Position numbers and translations under genes: made by a program. A stretch of 64,000 nt of DNA from Planctomycetota bacterium (lineage in GTDB: Bacteria; Planctomycetota; Phycisphaerae; UBA1845; UTPLA1), in contig JACRIM010000045.1 of NCBI GenBank assembly GCA_016235815.1, positions 186,001-250,000 on the forward strand, given 5' to 3'. Under the pieces are notes generated by a model. That model saw only the letters and a program-made list of their open reading frames with translations, ran no database searches and had not been told where the DNA came from. Below, one piece after another: positions 17,925 through 27,760 of this stretch (positions are counted from its first letter, which is position 1; the number at the start of each line of letters is the position of its first letter).

Positions 17925-18443
17925 ATGGGCACGCGACATCAGCCGATCCTTGCGCGGGTAGAGGCCGATCTCCGCGACGGCGATTATGCAAGAGCGCGAG
18001 ACCGACTTTCATCGCACCTCTGCGAAAGGGGCTACGACTGCGAACTGATCGCGCGACTTGGGGAAATCTGTTTCGATATGCACGACCTGTTTCTTGCGGG
18101 ACGCTATTGGTTGGTTTCGCGCGAGGATTGCCCGCCGGTAGACCTGGCGATTAAGGCGTTTCTCGAACGAATGGGCTCACATCCCCATGACCGAGTTTCG
18201 CGTCTTGCATCGTTTTGCCGTGTGTCGGATTTCTCACGATACCCTAAATTTGTTCAGGACCGACTTCGACAGCTTGGGCTTGAAACAGCCATCCTCTTCG
18301 AACGCAACCCTGCAAAGCCAACGCGTAACCACGTCCGGTTTCGCGATAGGCTTGGGCTGTGGACGGCAACGGCGATCTTGATGTTTTTGCTGGCATGCAT
18401 GGTTATTGGTTTGGGTACAGTCGCATCGTGGATCGCAGGCTAA
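17925..18443 (+). CDS. DUF6584-like protein with one C-terminal membrane helix
   Basis: The 172-residue protein starts with a TPR-like helical segment (ARVEADLRDGDYARARDRLS, then HLCERGYDCELIARLGEICF) resembling DUF6584 proteins, followed by a basic middle part and one strong membrane helix (about 148-170). Such proteins are of unknown function and are scattered in genomes. It is 66 bases downstream of the DUF2442 gene. The family name is my best match by eye and needs a profile search. Confidence 0.65.
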   Translation: MGTRHQPILARVEADLRDGDYARARDRLSSHLCERGYDCELIARLGEICFDMHDLFLAGRYWLVSREDCPPVDLAIKAFLERMGSHPHDRVSRLASFCRVSDFSRYPKFVQDRLRQLGLETAILFERNPAKPTRNHVRFRDRLGLWTATAILMFLLACMVIGLGTVASWIAG

Positions 18444-18503
18444 ACAAGCAGGTCTGGTGTTGACCATCGGTTCAACCTAAATGCTGGAAAGCCGAGGACA
18501 TCG

Positions 18504-18956
18504 TTATCGCCCGCCCCGCCACTGCCAGCCGGCGCGTTGCGGGGTTTCGGTTTGCCGATCGAGCGAACGCCCTTCCACGTTGTTCGCCGCAATCCACAAG
18601 AACCCGGCAAACGCACCGACCAAGATCGCCAGGGTCAATCCACCGTAAAGGCTGTTTAGCAGCTTCGCCCGCCTCATTCCCATTCCTGCCGAAGCATGGA
18701 ACATCGCTCGAACCACACCACACACCCACGTCCAGTGCAACGCGATATGCAGCAGTAGCAACGCTCCCAACCCAACGATCAAATAGAAATGCAAATCGCC
18801 CCACTCATGTCGATTCCATTCCCATAGTTGAAGGCCCGCGCCGCCACGACTACCCGGCGGCAGAATGAAACGGAGAATCAATCCCGTCGCCGCAACTGCC
18901 AACATATCCAGCAAAGTCACTGCGTCAACCGCCATGTTCAACGTGCTTCGTCGCAT
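18504..18956 (-). CDS. DUF4405-like integral membrane protein
   Basis: The 150-residue protein has three to four membrane helices with histidines placed as in b-type cytochrome-like DUF4405 proteins (RHEWGDLHFYLIVGLGALLL, then LHIALHWTWV). The start has a strong AGGAGG site. It lies 97 bases downstream of the cytidylate-kinase-like gene on the same strand. Haem binding is possible from the histidines but not shown. Confidence 0.7.
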   Translation of the reverse strand: MRRSTLNMAVDAVTLLDMLAVAATGLILRFILPPGSRGGAGLQLWEWNRHEWGDLHFYLIVGLGALLLLHIALHWTWVCGVVRAMFHASAGMGMRRAKLLNSLYGGLTLAILVGAFAGFLWIAANNVEGRSLDRQTETPQRAGWQWRGGR

Positions 18957-19053
18957 GGTTAGTTCCTCCTAATCGTTCGAGTTTTCCGGGAGATTGCAAC
19001 GGCGCACTGCTTCAGCGATACGTCCGCGCCGTGCTCGGTCAAACTCGGCCCGT

Positions 19054-19767
19054 TTAGGCTTCCACACCATGCAGCCGCAGGGCCGCGAGGATGATGTCCA
19101 CCGCTTGCCTGGCTGTGAAACGCTCCATGTTAATAGCCAAGTCGTAGCGCGTGGGCTCGTTCGCCTCGATGCCAAAGTGGTGCTGCACGAATTTCGCACG
19201 ATCGTGCTCCAACGCATCGATTTCCTGTTCGGCGGCCGTGATGGAAACACCTTTATCCGTGGCGTGCCGCCGGACGCAGTAATCGTGCGAGGCGGTCAGA
19301 CGGACGCGCAATCCCACGCCCTTGGGCAGAATCAGGTCGGCTGCCCGGCCGATGAAGATGGCGTGGCTCTTCCGAGCGAGCGACAAGACAGCCTCGCGAA
19401 GGCGATGGAAGTAATCATTCCGAGATTCGTGCCGATCCATTCCGATCGCGCGGAGACACTCTTCAAGCCATGACAAATCACGCTCGTCCATGGTGGCATA
19501 CAATCTTTGACGAACGCTGTCATTTCCGCTCATGGCCTGCAGCAAGTCCTTATCGAAGACTGGCCAACCAAGCCGGGCATGTAATAACTCATTTATTTCC
19601 TCGACCGGCAACCCGGCGTTACGAGAGATCGCCACAAACTCCTCGACCGGCCGGGTGACCCGGGTCTCCGCCTCGAGCTTTTGCTGCCGCGCGATCTCCC
19701 AGTTACGAATTTGGCGCTCAATTAAGGCGTCGATTTCGCGTGAGTGGGAATGTAGGGTGTGTGCCAT
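19054..19767 (-). CDS. Cytidylate kinase-like family protein
   Basis: I place the start at 19767 (237 residues), where GGAGGTG stands five bases upstream; longer readings to 19920 lack a good site. After a helical N-terminus the protein shows P-loop-kinase-like features of the 'cytidylate kinase-like' family: LGWPVFDKDLLQAMS, then SHAIFIGRAADLILP, LRVRLTASHDYCVRRHATD, and a C-terminal YDLAINMERFTARQAVDIIL. Proteins of this family occur with energy-metabolism and stress genes; the true substrate is unknown. The divergent deacetylase gene starts 187 bases away. Confidence 0.82.
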   Translation of the reverse strand: MAHTLHSHSREIDALIERQIRNWEIARQQKLEAETRVTRPVEEFVAISRNAGLPVEEINELLHARLGWPVFDKDLLQAMSGNDSVRQRLYATMDERDLSWLEECLRAIGMDRHESRNDYFHRLREAVLSLARKSHAIFIGRAADLILPKGVGLRVRLTASHDYCVRRHATDKGVSITAAEQEIDALEHDRAKFVQHHFGIEANEPTRYDLAINMERFTARQAVDIILAALRLHGVEA

Positions 19768-19954
19768 GGTGCACCTCCGCGAGAATTTATGGCAATTTAC
19801 GTGCCGCTCGACCAATACTGACACTACCTCCTTATAAGACAGTGACTTACAATCCAATCGAAAACGACGAGTCCGCGACATCGCGTGTCGCCTTTCGATG
19901 TGGCACCTTATTGGACTCATCCATAAGACCGGCCCTTGAGCTTCGATCTAAACT

Positions 19955-21094
19955 ATGCCCGTGACTGACAGACCGCGGACAATTCACAAGCGCGCTTTCC
20001 AGGTGTTCACGTCGGCATGGACGCTCGGTGCCATTGTCTTGACGCTCGTTGTCGTCGCAGCGGTGGGGCAACTCGCCTACTCCTACTCCGACGAACTTTC
20101 CGGTCCGCGCGTCGTGTGCCTGATGTATCACCGATTTGTAACCCAGGCCGAGTACGACGCACTGCGCGGCGAGGATCGCTTTTACTCCATCGCAACCGAG
20201 CGATTCGAGGAGCATCTTCGCTGGCTGCGCGATCGCGGGTACCACACGTTGACGACCGAAGAGTGTCTGGCGTATCTGCGCGGCGCATTCACGCCGCCGG
20301 ACAACAGCGTGCTTATCACCATCGACGACGGGTATCTCAGTACACTGACGCGAGCACAACCGTTGCTCACGAAATATGGAATGCGAGCCACGTTGTTTGT
20401 GACGGCTGATGAAAACGCGCGTGTCTTCTCCGAGGGGCGACCACGGCAACGGCGGCTTACGAACGAAGAGCTTCAGGCGCTCGATCCGTCGGTGATCGAT
20501 GTGCAGGCGCACGGCTTTTCGCATCGACCCCTGCGCGAGATGTCGGATGACGATCTGGCGGTTGAGCTGACGGCGTCACGGATGGTCCTGGCCAAGGCGA
20601 CGGGGCGTGCGGTGCGGTGCATGGCCGTGCCGGGAAATCATTACGACGAGCGCGTGCTTCGTAAGGCGAGGGAGGCAGGCTACGACGCGGTGTTCACGTC
20701 GGACGCCGGCTCGCTCGACGTGGGTGATGATCCCTTCGGTCTGCCGCGCGTGAACGTGGCGGGCTATTTCGATGCGGCGGGCGTCGCGGCCATTCTCGAT
20801 CCGGCCGGCATGGCGCGGCGGCGGTTCATTCGTACGATGACCGAGGGGCCGAAACAATTGCTGGGCGCGGCGATTGGCGAACCCGTGAGTCGGGCCGTGA
20901 GCACCTTGTTCGCCACGCATCCGCCATCGGCGCGACATTTGTATGGCGCAATGGGCCTGTTGGCGCTGGCGTGGGCGGTGCCGGTGATGGCGCGCAAAAA
21001 ACGAGGACAACGAGCCGCGCTGCGCAAGCAAGCGGTCGCGTGCGAGATCAACGACCGATCGAACGAGGGCGAAACCATTCCCGGCCATTCGTAG
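19955..21094 (+). CDS. Polysaccharide deacetylase (NodB domain), membrane-anchored
   Basis: The 379-residue protein has an N-terminal membrane anchor (about 24-47), a NodB domain (about 55-265) and a second hydrophobic helix near 325-342. NodB motifs are visible: MYHRF, the metal/base motif TIDDGYLST, the HGFSHRPL His-x3-His motif, and MAVPGNHYDE in place of the usual RxPxG. It should remove N-acetyl groups from an envelope polysaccharide. Convergent with the permease gene, with one base between stops. Confidence 0.87.
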   Translation: MPVTDRPRTIHKRAFQVFTSAWTLGAIVLTLVVVAAVGQLAYSYSDELSGPRVVCLMYHRFVTQAEYDALRGEDRFYSIATERFEEHLRWLRDRGYHTLTTEECLAYLRGAFTPPDNSVLITIDDGYLSTLTRAQPLLTKYGMRATLFVTADENARVFSEGRPRQRRLTNEELQALDPSVIDVQAHGFSHRPLREMSDDDLAVELTASRMVLAKATGRAVRCMAVPGNHYDERVLRKAREAGYDAVFTSDAGSLDVGDDPFGLPRVNVAGYFDAAGVAAILDPAGMARRRFIRTMTEGPKQLLGAAIGEPVSRAVSTLFATHPPSARHLYGAMGLLALAWAVPVMARKKRGQRAALRKQAVACEINDRSNEGETIPGHS

Positions 21095-21095
21095 A

Positions 21096-22661
21096 TCAAC
21101 GCATTCGTCCGGCCCGGCCCCGTGCCGGCGCATGGGGTTCGTTGGATGTTTCGCCGTGGGGGTGGGTCGCTTTCATCAACATTGCATATAACGCAAACGA
21201 CACGCCGAAGCTGATGAACCACGCGTAGTGGTACATGTCCATCCAAAACGTTGAGACTTTTACGGGTGAGACGGTGCCAATGAAGCCGGGGATGCACGGG
21301 GCAATGCCGGCGACGAGGGCGATCATCGCAATCGGGTTCCAACCGGCGATGTAGCGATAGGGGCCGTCGGCCTTGTAGAGGCCCGCGAGGTCGAGCTTAG
21401 TTCGGCGTATCAGGAAGTAATCCGCGATCAACACGCCGCCGACCGCGCCGAGCAACGCGGAGTACGCAATCAGCCAGGTGAAGATGTAACCGGATGGGTC
21501 GGCCACGAGCTTCCACGGCTGCATGAGGATGCCGATGATGCCGGTGATGAGTCCGCCGGTTCGAAAGCTGATGCGCTTGGGCGCAAGATGCGCGAAGTCG
21601 TTCGCGGGACTGACGACGTTCGCGGCGATGTTAGTGGCGAGTGTGGCGAGGCAGAGAGAGAACAAGCCGACTGCAAGCACAATCGGATTTTCGAACTTTG
21701 CGATCAACAGAATTGGATCCCAAATGGGTGGGCCTTTGTAAATCACAGTGGTCGCAGACGTGACCGCGACACCGATGAAGGAATACAACGCCATGGTCGT
21801 CGGGAGTCCCAGCGCCTGGCCCCATATCTGATCGCGTTGCGAGTAGGCATAACGCGAGAAGTCAGGAATGTTCAGCGACAGCGTCGCCCAGAATCCGACA
21901 TTTGCCGTTAACGCGGGGAAGAAGAACGCCCAAAACATACCTGCCTTCGGTTGCCCTGCCTCGAACTGCGACGGTTGCGTGAGCATCGGACCGAAGCCGC
22001 CCGCCTGCCGATACGCCCAACCCAGCAGCAACAGTCCCATCACGATCAGCAGCGGCGCTTTGATATTGAGCAGCAGCCGGATCGACTCGATGCCGCGGTA
22101 AATGACAAAAATGTTGATCGACCAGAAGAAGAGGAAGCAGGCGAGTTGCATCGGATTGATGCCGATGAAGGCGATCTTCGACGATTGCTCCCACGAGGGG
22201 AACCAGATTGTCAGGATGTGGTAGATGGCCATGCCGCCGATCCACGTTTGAATACCGAACCACCCGCAAGCCACGAGGGCCCGGAGCAGCGCGGGGACGT
22301 TGGCGCCAATGAGTCCGAACGACGGTCGGCAATAGACGGGGAAGGGAATGCCGTACTTCGTCCCTGCATGAGCGTTCAAGACCATTGGGATGAGGACGAC
22401 AACATTGCCGAGAAAGATGGTCAGGACGGCCTGCCACCAGTTCATGCCCTCGGCGATGAGCGAACTGGCGAGCTGATACGTCGGGACGCAGGCCGACATG
22501 CTGATCCACAGCGCGGCGATATCCTTCATGCCCCACTTGCGCTGGGCACGGGTGGTGGGAGCCATGTCGGCGCTGTAGTGGGCCGAGTGCGACATGTCGT
22601 CCATCAGCTCGTGGATTCCGCCCTGCGCGATGGACTGAAAGAGTGATACGTCGCGGTTCAT
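21096..22661 (-). CDS. NCS1-family nucleobase:cation symporter
   Basis: The 521-residue protein has about twelve membrane helices and NCS1 signatures: WGMKDIAALWISMSACVPTY in helix 1, GIPFPVYCRPSFGLIGANVP, and CGWFGIQTWIGGMAIYHIL in helix 3. The family imports cytosine, uracil, allantoin, hydantoins or thiamine by Na+ or H+ symport. No pyrimidine-degradation genes are nearby to fix the substrate. Length and helices look complete. Confidence 0.92.
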   Translation of the reverse strand: MNRDVSLFQSIAQGGIHELMDDMSHSAHYSADMAPTTRAQRKWGMKDIAALWISMSACVPTYQLASSLIAEGMNWWQAVLTIFLGNVVVLIPMVLNAHAGTKYGIPFPVYCRPSFGLIGANVPALLRALVACGWFGIQTWIGGMAIYHILTIWFPSWEQSSKIAFIGINPMQLACFLFFWSINIFVIYRGIESIRLLLNIKAPLLIVMGLLLLGWAYRQAGGFGPMLTQPSQFEAGQPKAGMFWAFFFPALTANVGFWATLSLNIPDFSRYAYSQRDQIWGQALGLPTTMALYSFIGVAVTSATTVIYKGPPIWDPILLIAKFENPIVLAVGLFSLCLATLATNIAANVVSPANDFAHLAPKRISFRTGGLITGIIGILMQPWKLVADPSGYIFTWLIAYSALLGAVGGVLIADYFLIRRTKLDLAGLYKADGPYRYIAGWNPIAMIALVAGIAPCIPGFIGTVSPVKVSTFWMDMYHYAWFISFGVSFALYAMLMKATHPHGETSNEPHAPARGRAGRMR

Positions 22662-22760
22662 GCGAGGGGCCTTTCGACGGACGCGTGATATATCACCAAT
22701 CGGCCATCAACGCACGAGAAATCAAGGCGCGCGGAGAAAGGATCGGTATGATTCGCCGCG

Positions 22761-24005
22761 ATGAACCTCCGACTCGCCGACATCCCCGGGCAGCGCTTCG
22801 AGTGCCGCGGCTGCACCACCTGCTGCCGGGATTTGGTCGTGCATCTGACACGCCGGGACATTGACGCCATTGATGGGCAGAACTGGACGGGGCGGATTGA
22901 TGGGCCGGCTTATGTGCGGCTGGGCCGCGAAACGGTGCTGAATCACCGGGCCGACGGCGGGTGCGTGTTCCTCTCGCCCGATGGCAAATGCCGGATTCAC
23001 TCGGAATACGGTGCCGAAGCCAAGCCCCTGGCGTGCCGGCTCTATCCATTCACTTTGGAGCCGGAGTCGGGGGCGCTGCAAGTGGGCATTCGCTTCGACT
23101 GCCCGACCGTGGCGCGAAATGACGGGGCGCATCTCACATCGCATCGGCCCGCGCTGACCACGCTCGCCCGGGCGATGAGCGACGCGATGCCGGAACACTT
23201 CGTCGGACCCCGAACGCCGACGCTGCTCGCGCCCGGCCGGCCGGCCTCCGACCGCGAGCTTGACGACATCGTCAAACGAGTGGATCGACTGCTCGCGGCG
23301 GAGCATGTGCCGCTGCCCATCCGATTGCGGCGTCTATGCACGCTCACTGACACGCTTGGCCAGGCGCGGCTCGGAACGATCCGAGACGAACGCCTCGTGG
23401 AATTGCTCGACCTTTTGATGGACGATGCGGAAGCCGACAACCATGCTGATCTCGATCCGGCAGACGGACGGCAGCGCAAGTTGCTGCGGCAACACGCCTT
23501 CGCCCACATGGAACACATTACGCTGGCGCAGGCGAGGGCATCCTTCATCGCGTCGCTGTCATACCGCTGGGGACAATTCCAACGTTCGCGGCAGATCGCC
23601 AATGCCGTCGATGGTTCGGCCGCACACGCCGACGCGATGACCCCGGCCAACAGCACGGCCGAGTCGGGGCGATTCGTCACCCGCTATCTTCGCGCACGCG
23701 TGCTTACCTATTCGACATTCGGCTCAGCCTATTACGGTTGGAGCGTGCTCGATGGCCTGCGCTCGCTGATCCTCGCGGTGGCGACGGTCGGCTGGCTGGC
23801 CCGCTATCGCGCCGCCAGCGCGGGTCGCGATTCGTTCGATGACAAGGACATTTTGCACGCCGTTGGAGTTGTCGATCGTGCCGCGGGACGGGCCGCCGAA
23901 CTCGGTGCGAAATCGGCACGGCTTCGTGTCGGCTATCTGCAGCGCGAGCATGGCCTCTTGCGGTTGCTCGCGGCCTATCCGATCATGGCGGATCAGCGCC
24001 CATGA
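22761..24005 (+). CDS. YkgJ family cysteine cluster protein
   Basis: The 414-residue protein opens with a Cys-rich metal-binding domain: FECRGCTTCCRDLVVHLTRR (residues about 13-32), then CVFLSPDGKCRIH and KPLACRLYPF, which is the YkgJ (Fe-S or zinc) cysteine pattern. The remaining 250 residues are helical and without recognisable motif. Function unknown; family members are putative metal-cluster proteins. The next gene, an MFS-acyltransferase fusion, overlaps its stop by four bases (ATGA), so the two products are coupled. Confidence 0.85.
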   Translation: MNLRLADIPGQRFECRGCTTCCRDLVVHLTRRDIDAIDGQNWTGRIDGPAYVRLGRETVLNHRADGGCVFLSPDGKCRIHSEYGAEAKPLACRLYPFTLEPESGALQVGIRFDCPTVARNDGAHLTSHRPALTTLARAMSDAMPEHFVGPRTPTLLAPGRPASDRELDDIVKRVDRLLAAEHVPLPIRLRRLCTLTDTLGQARLGTIRDERLVELLDLLMDDAEADNHADLDPADGRQRKLLRQHAFAHMEHITLAQARASFIASLSYRWGQFQRSRQIANAVDGSAAHADAMTPANSTAESGRFVTRYLRARVLTYSTFGSAYYGWSVLDGLRSLILAVATVGWLARYRAASAGRDSFDDKDILHAVGVVDRAAGRAAELGAKSARLRVGYLQREHGLLRLLAAYPIMADQRP

Positions 24006-25936
24006 CGATTCACACCGCCGCATCGTCACGCCCTCTCTTTGCCAATCGCAATTTCATATTGCTGCTCGTCGCTTACGGCATCTCGGCCTTCGGCGATCAC
24101 CTGTCGGAATTCGCACTGCTCAAGATGCAGAACGCGCTCGATCCGTCCGTGACCGACGTCACGCGCCGACAGGCGATCATGCTCTTTGTCTTCATGTTTC
24201 CATTCTTCGCGTTCGGCCCGATTTGCGGCTGGATCGCGGACCGGCTGCCGCGGCGGGCCATCATGATCGCGGCCGATTTGGTTCGCGCGGTGGTCATGTT
24301 CGAAATGCTGGCGCTATTGACCGGCATACACCAATGGGCAACGCCTGCTGATCCGGGCGGGCCGATCTCCATCTGGGTGGCGGCGATTCCACTGGTCATC
24401 TGCGGGCTGTTCGCGGCCATGTTCTCGCCCGCGCGGCTGTCGCTACTGCCGAGCGTGATCGGGCAGGACCAACTCATCCGTGCGAATGCCTCCACAGCGG
24501 GTTTGGGGATGATCGCCAGCATTGCGTCGGCGGTGGTCGGCGGATGGATGGTAACCAACATCGGCGTGCGGGCGAATTTTCAGATTGATGCCCTGACATT
24601 CGTTCTCAGCGCGGCGTGTCTGTTCCTCGTCAGACCGCCTCGACAGATCACGCGATCCGACGAAGGCGGCGTGGCCCAATTGACCGCCGCGTTTCGCTAT
24701 GTGCGGGAGCATCGCCGAGTCCTGGAGGTCATTCTCATCTCGACGCTGCTCTGGACCGCGGCATCGGTCGTACGCAGCATCATCCCCGCGCTCGTGAAAG
24801 ACGTTTTCGGCGGTAGTTACAACGACATCGGCATCTACCAGGGCATCCTTGGGCTGGGTCTGCTTCTCGGCTCGCTCGCACTTACCCTGATGGGCCCGGC
24901 GCTGAAAAGTGAAGTCGCGATTTCCTGGTCGCTCATGCTGGCCGGATTGTCGGGGCTGTTGCTCACCGTCGCCGTCGCCGTGAAGGGGAACCAATGGATC
25001 GCCGCGGCGGGAATCGGGCTGATCGGCTTCTTCGGCGCGGGGATTCAAGTAAGTGTGAATGCCTTCTTGCAACGCATCGTGCCCGACTACATTCGCGGCC
25101 GAATCTTCGGTGTCAACGACCTGGCCAGCATTGCCGGGCTGCTCGCAGCCACCGGTTTGCTCGGAATACCTGCATGGCCGAACATTGACAGACACATCAC
25201 CTGGATCATGGGGCTGACCGCGATCCTCCTTTTTGTCGGCGGGATCTGGGTAACGCGGATTCGACTTCATCGCGGCCGATTTGGCGCATCGCTCACGTTT
25301 TGGCGAAACGTCAACGAGTTCTATTGCCGACTTGTCGCCCGCCTTCGGCGCGAAGGCGGCTGTACCATCCCGGCCACCGGGCCGGCGATTGTCGCAGCCA
25401 ATCACAATTCGGTGCTCGACCCGTTTATTCTCTCGGCATGTTCACCAATTCGCAGCGTCGGCTTCATGATCGCGAGGGAATACGCAAGACTGCCCCTGGT
25501 CCGCTGGGCGGTCGAGGCGACGGAGTGCGTGCCCGTCAATCGAAGCGGCAATGACACCGCAAGTATCAAGGCCGTGCTTCGACACCTTGAGCACGGCAAG
25601 GCGATCGGCATTTTTCCCACCGGCAAGATTACGCCGCGCGATGAAGTGCCGGAAGCGCGGGAAGGCATCGCCATGCTTGCCCTGCGAAGCGGCGCAAAAG
25701 TAATTCCCGCCTACATCGACGGCCTGCGTCCGCCGATCCAATGGGGCCGGTCGCGGGTGCGCGATCTGATCTCAATGGCAATTCCATTTTTCTTGTGGCA
25801 CCGCGCCGTCGTGAGGTTTGGACCGCCGATTGATCTATCACCGTGGGCAGGGCGCGAAAAGGATCGCGATGCCTACCGCGAGGTAGCGGACCTGATCATG
25901 AAGCGGATACTTGATTTGCGTGGAAAAGACAATTAA
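24002..25936 (+). CDS. MFS transporter fused to 1-acyl-glycerophosphate acyltransferase (LplT-PlsC-like)
   Basis: Residues about 10-425 form a twelve-helix MFS transporter (MFPFFAFGPICGWIADRLPR between early helices). Residues about 440-640 form a PlsC-type acyltransferase with the HX4D motif at H468-D473 (NHNSVLDPF) and a second motif, FPTGKITPRDEVPEAREG, in place of FPEGTRS. By analogy with LplT and Aas in Proteobacteria, it may flip lysophospholipid inward and re-acylate it. The acyl-ACP synthetase domain of Aas is missing. Coupled to the upstream YkgJ gene. Confidence 0.88.
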   Translation: MTIHTAASSRPLFANRNFILLLVAYGISAFGDHLSEFALLKMQNALDPSVTDVTRRQAIMLFVFMFPFFAFGPICGWIADRLPRRAIMIAADLVRAVVMFEMLALLTGIHQWATPADPGGPISIWVAAIPLVICGLFAAMFSPARLSLLPSVIGQDQLIRANASTAGLGMIASIASAVVGGWMVTNIGVRANFQIDALTFVLSAACLFLVRPPRQITRSDEGGVAQLTAAFRYVREHRRVLEVILISTLLWTAASVVRSIIPALVKDVFGGSYNDIGIYQGILGLGLLLGSLALTLMGPALKSEVAISWSLMLAGLSGLLLTVAVAVKGNQWIAAAGIGLIGFFGAGIQVSVNAFLQRIVPDYIRGRIFGVNDLASIAGLLAATGLLGIPAWPNIDRHITWIMGLTAILLFVGGIWVTRIRLHRGRFGASLTFWRNVNEFYCRLVARLRREGGCTIPATGPAIVAANHNSVLDPFILSACSPIRSVGFMIAREYARLPLVRWAVEATECVPVNRSGNDTASIKAVLRHLEHGKAIGIFPTGKITPRDEVPEAREGIAMLALRSGAKVIPAYIDGLRPPIQWGRSRVRDLISMAIPFFLWHRAVVRFGPPIDLSPWAGREKDRDAYREVADLIMKRILDLRGKDN

Positions 25937-25947
25937 CGAAGTGTCAA

Positions 25948-26427
25948 CTACCGCACGCCGCCGGTGCCGAGGTCGTCTTCGGAGAGCACCGCGAATTTCC
26001 GCGAACGAAGAACCGCTACGGCGGTTTCCATGTCCTGGGTGTGAATGGCAATGGCAGCTCGACCGGTGGGACGGGCCAGAAGCGGATAGGCGTAGTCGAT
26101 GTTGACCTCGCCGGCGAGAAGGGCACTGCAAATCGACATCAGTCCATGGCCGTGCGGCACTTCGACGACGACCAATTCCGACGTCGTCAATGGGAATCGC
26201 TCGGCCTTGAGTATTTCGATGGCCTTCTCATTCTGATCGCAGATCAGGCGGATGATCGCGCAGTCGATGGCGTGCACGACCGACATGGCCACGACTTTGA
26301 CTTCCGTCCCCTCAAAGCAGCGGAAGAGACGCAGCAGGGCACCCACCCGATCCTCCAAAAAGATTGAAATCTGCCGCACGACGGGCGGGTGAAACGTCTC
26401 AGCAGTTTCGAATGAGTGAGTAGGCAT
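25948..26427 (-). CDS. ACT-domain protein
   Basis: Read from the ATG at 26427, the 159-residue protein carries two ACT-like halves: VRQISIFLEDRVGALLRLFR starts the first, and SELVVVEVPHGHGLMSICSA the second. ACT domains bind amino acids and control metabolic enzymes. A longer reading from 26493 adds 22 residues with no support. The gene is divergent from trpBA with 112 bases between, so it could sense tryptophan or another amino acid; this is inference from position. Confidence 0.75.
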   Translation of the reverse strand: MPTHSFETAETFHPPVVRQISIFLEDRVGALLRLFRCFEGTEVKVVAMSVVHAIDCAIIRLICDQNEKAIEILKAERFPLTTSELVVVEVPHGHGLMSICSALLAGEVNIDYAYPLLARPTGRAAIAIHTQDMETAVAVLRSRKFAVLSEDDLGTGGVR

Positions 26428-26539
26428 GGTTATGGCTCTTATCGGTTGACGGGCCGTACCAGAATAATAGTGGGGGGCGCGTTTTGGAAACATTTTCGGG
26501 CACGATCTATCATGCCTCTCCCCAGCCCCGGAGAACCGA

Positions 26540-27760
26540 ATGACCGCCCATTCCGCTACCCCCTATTCTGCCTGGCCCGACGCTAACGGCCGTTTTGGGC
26601 CCTTTGGCGGCCAGTTCGTTCCCGAGACCCTCATGGCCGCTGTCCGCCAACTGGAAGCGGCCTACGCCGAAGCGAAGGTCGATGAGACCTATTGGGGGGA
26701 ATTGGAGCGGTACCTCACCGATTACGTCGGCCGGCCAAGCCCTCTCTATTTCGCGCGGCGACTCACCGAACGACTCGGCGGCGGGCGAGTCTTTTTCAAA
26801 CGCGAAGACCTGAACCACACCGGGGCACACAAGATCAACAACACCCTCGGCCAGGCCATGCTCGCGCGACGCATGGGCAAGACACGAGTCATCGCCGAGA
26901 CCGGCGCGGGACAGCATGGCGTCGCAACAGCGACCGCCGCGGCCGTCTTTGGGCTTGAATGTGTCGTCTACATGGGCGCCGAGGACGTGCGTCGACAACG
27001 GCTCAACGTCTATCGCATGGAGCTTATGGGTGCGAAGGTTGTGCCGGTGGAGTCCGGACAGAGAACACTCAAGGACGCGATCAACGAGGCCATGCGCGAC
27101 TGGATCGCGAGCGTGGAGACCACGCATTACATCATCGGCTCGGTGATGGGGCCGCATCCTTTTCCCATGATCGTGCGCGATCTTCAATCCGTCATTGGGC
27201 GCGAGGCCCGGCAACAAGCAATCGAAGCGATGGGCAAGCTGCCGAGCGTGGTCATGGCGTGTGTTGGCGGCGGCAGCAATGCAGCCGGTATCTTCCACCC
27301 GTTTATCGAAGATAAAGACGTGCGGCTCATCGGTGTTGAAGCCGCTGGCGAGGGACTGGATAAACGTCACAGTGCGACTATTTCGCGCGGTCGGCCCGGT
27401 GTCTTGCACGGCATGGAGACGATTGTGCTGCAGGACGACGATGGGCAAACGCTGCCGGTGCATTCCGTGTCGGCCGGCCTCGATTATCCCGGGGTCGGGC
27501 CGGAGCATGCGTTTTGGGCGACAAGCGGGCGTGTCGAGTATGTCTCAGCAACCGATGATGAAGCGCTCAATGCGTTCGAAATGCTGAGCCGTTCGGAGGG
27601 AATCATACCAGCCCTGGAAACCGCCCACGCCGTGGCCCATGCCGTAAAGCTGGCACCGACCATGAACAAGGACGAAACGCTCATTATCAACCTGTCGGGG
27701 CGCGGCGACAAAGATTGTGTGGAAGTGGCACGACTGCGGGGGACGCACCTTGGCGCCTGA
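26540..27760 (+). CDS. trpB: Tryptophan synthase beta chain
   Basis: The PLP enzyme joins indole and serine to make tryptophan. The 406-residue protein has the expected N-terminus ([19 protein letters not shown]), the PLP lysine K98 in [10 protein letters not shown], the indole-tunnel and activation segment [14 protein letters not shown], and the phosphate loop [13 protein letters not shown] site precedes the ATG. trpA starts inside its 3' end, so the alpha and beta chains are made together. No other trp genes are in the window. Confidence 0.97.
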   Translation: MTAHSATPYSAWPDANGRFGPFGGQFVPETLMAAVRQLEAAYAEAKVDETYWGELERYLTDYVGRPSPLYFARRLTERLGGGRVFFKREDLNHTGAHKINNTLGQAMLARRMGKTRVIAETGAGQHGVATATAAAVFGLECVVYMGAEDVRRQRLNVYRMELMGAKVVPVESGQRTLKDAINEAMRDWIASVETTHYIIGSVMGPHPFPMIVRDLQSVIGREARQQAIEAMGKLPSVVMACVGGGSNAAGIFHPFIEDKDVRLIGVEAAGEGLDKRHSATISRGRPGVLHGMETIVLQDDDGQTLPVHSVSAGLDYPGVGPEHAFWATSGRVEYVSATDDEALNAFEMLSRSEGIIPALETAHAVAHAVKLAPTMNKDETLIINLSGRGDKDCVEVARLRGTHLGA

